This document shows positions 62,166 to 64,000 of a DNA stretch of 64,000 nt, piece by piece. A model generated the notes under the pieces. The model was not told the DNA's origin and made no database searches. It was given only the letters and a program-made list of their open reading frames with translations. Source of the DNA: Auanema rhodensis (lineage: Eukaryota > Nematoda > Chromadorea > Rhabditida > Rhabditidae). Both the position numbers and the translations under genes were made by a program. The stretch covers positions 62,001-126,000 of the forward strand of contig CAXKVF010000094.1 of the NCBI GenBank assembly GCA_964057225.1, given 5' to 3'. The first letter of the stretch is position 1. Each line of letters opens with the position of its first letter.

Positions 62166-64000
62166 TGGACATGAGGAATCTAATTTTGAAAACCGCATCT
62201 CTTTATCTTTCACGTGAAGCGAGTTACATACCGAGTGCACATCACGTGTACATTTAATTAGCATAAATTAAAGTTCACGTAAATTTCAAAGTCATGGTTA
62301 CCATGCACCAATATCAATAAAAATTTGTTTTTAGACTAATATGGACATGGGGAATCTAATTTTGAAAACCGCATCTCTTCATCTTTCACGTGAAGCGAGT
62401 TACATACCAAGTGCACATCACGTCTAAATTTAATTAGCATAAATTAAAGTTCACGAAAATTTCAAAGTCATGGTTACCATGAACCAATATCAATAAAAAT
62501 TTGTTTTTAGACTAATATGGACATGGGCAATCTAATTTTGAAAACCGCATCTCTTCATCTTTCACGTGAAGCGAGTTACATACCAAGTGCACATCACGTG
62601 TACATTTAATTAGCATAAATTAAAGTTCACGTAAATTTCAAAGTCATGGTTACCATGCACCAATATCAATAAAAATTTGTTTTTAGACTAATATGGACAT
62701 GGGGAATCTAATTTTGAAAACCGCATCTCTTCATCTTTCACGTGAAGCGAGTTACATACCAAGTGCACATCACGTGTACATTTAATTAGCATAAATTAAA
62801 GTTCACGTAAATTTCAAAGTCATGGTTACCATGAACCAATATCAATAAAAATTTGTTTTTAGACTAATATGGACATGGGGAATCTAATGTTGAAAACCGC
62901 ATCTCTTTATCTTTCACGTGAAGCGAGTTACATACCAAGTGCACATCACGTTTACAATTAATTAGCATAAATTAAAGTTCACGTAAATTTCAAAGTCATG
63001 GTTACCATGAACCAATATCAATAAAAATTTGTTTTTAGACTAATATGGACATGGGGAATCTAATGTTGAAAACCGTATCTCTTTATCTTTCACGTGAAGC
63101 GAGTTACATACCAAGTGCACATCACGTGTACATTTAATTAGCATAAATTAAAGTTCACGTAAATTTCAAAGTCATGGTTACCATGAACCAATATCAATAA
63201 AAATTTGTTTTTAGACTAATATGGACATGGGGAATCAAATTTTGAAAACCGCATCTCTTTATCTTTCACGTGAAGCGAGTTACATACCAAGTGCACATCA
63301 CGTGTACATTTAATCAGCATAAATTAAAGTTCACGTAAATTTCAAAGTCATGGTTACCATGAACCAATATCAATACAAATTTGTTTTTAGACTAATATGG
63401 ACATGGGGAATCTAATTTTGAAAACCGCATCTCTTCATCTTTCACGTGAAGCGAGTTACATACCAAGTGCACATCACGTCTAAATTTAATTAGCATAAAT
63501 TAAAGTTCACGAAAATTTCAAAGTCATGGTTACCATGAACCAATATCAATAAAAATTTGTTTTTAGACTAATATGGACATGGGCAATCTAATTTTGAAAA
63601 CCGCATCTCTTCATCTTTCACGTGAAGCGAGTTACATACCAAGTGCACATCACGTGTACATTTAATTAGCATAAATTAAAGTTCACGTAAATTTCAAAGT
63701 CATGGTTACCATGCACCAATATCAATAAAAATTTGTTTTTAGACTAATATGGACATGGGGAATCTAATTTTGAAAACCGCATCTCTTCATCTTTCACGTG
63801 AAGCGAGTTACATACCAAGTGCACATCACGTGTACATTTAATTAGCATAAATTAAAGTTCACGTAAATTTCAAAGTCATGGTTACCATGCACCAATATCA
63901 ATAAAAATTTGTTTTTAGACTAATATGGACATGGGGAATCAAATTTTGAAAACCGCATCTCTTTATCTTTCACGTGAAGCGAGTTACATACCAAGTGCAC

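Larger units (their letters stand above)
53972..64000. repeat. 176-bp satellite array, block 3 (56 complete monomers), more diverged
   Basis: Same monomer and orientation, resuming at position 41, with complete monomers from 54108 to 63963, each 176 bp. Private single-base changes are much denser than in blocks 1 and 2. Examples are ACATTGGG (near 54249), AATCTCATTT (55841 region), CACCTCACG (56079 region), AAATCAAAG (56106 region), CATCAAGTG (56785 and 57489 regions), CATGCTTA (57894 region), TTTGCAT (59794 region), CTGTATC (60442 region), ACGTTTACAATTAATT (62948 region), AATCAGC (63313 region) and CAATACAAA (63372 region). The array continues past the window end. No gene was seen. Confidence 0.97.

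Overview
This window is eukaryotic, most likely metazoan, satellite DNA. It holds one very long head-to-tail array of a 176-bp, AT-rich (about 32% GC in the first copy) monomer, broken only by two non-LTR (LINE-type) retrotransposons. No cellular gene, tRNA or rRNA was found. The eukaryotic call rests on the satellite itself and on two-ORF elements with an apurinic endonuclease plus reverse transcriptase (APE-RT) polyprotein of the CR1/Jockey-like group. The species cannot be named from the sequence.

Layout. Satellite block 1 (1-24707) contains 140 complete monomers plus 67 bases. Element 1 (24708-29970, minus strand) lies next, with a short satellite-like filler at 29971-30000. Satellite block 2 (30001-50037) contains 113 complete monomers. 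Element 2 (50038-53971, plus strand, 5'-truncated) follows. Satellite block 3 (53972-64000) contains 56 complete monomers. Counting phase through all 309 complete monomers, each is 176 bp except two of 171 bp, which carry the same 5-bp deletion and are copies of one event. Both insertions keep the satellite phase exactly and are flanked by short target-site duplications (AAATTA and ACGT).

The array has higher-order structure readable from shared point variants: a segment of about 8.2 kb repeated 11,792 bp (67 monomers) downstream, a 1,931-bp tandem duplication, a 2,640-bp (15-monomer) unit made of 8+7 monomers, a repeatedly seen 7-monomer (1,232-bp) spacing, and a dimeric (352-bp) stretch. 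Private mutations are rare in blocks 1 and 2 and clearly more frequent in block 3, which suggests the array edge lies to the right. Each monomer carries two CACGTG sites 32 bp apart and a CATGGT-T-ACCATG inverted repeat.

The two retrotransposons belong to related but distinct families. They share ORF1 (coiled coil, RRM-like region, basic Ser/Pro-rich tail), ORF2 (endonuclease plus reverse transcriptase, about 955 codons open in each) and a strongly conserved 3' UTR. ORF1 would bind RNA and ORF2 would nick the target and copy the RNA by target-primed reverse transcription. Element 1 has a frameshift in ORF1. Element 2 is cut off inside ORF1. The oddest feature is that both 5' ends consist of short tandem repeats of unrelated sequence: 32 units of 19-20 bp in element 1, and 10 units of 17 bp in element 2. 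The element 2 repeat is an iteration of its own ORF1 coding sequence at the truncation point.
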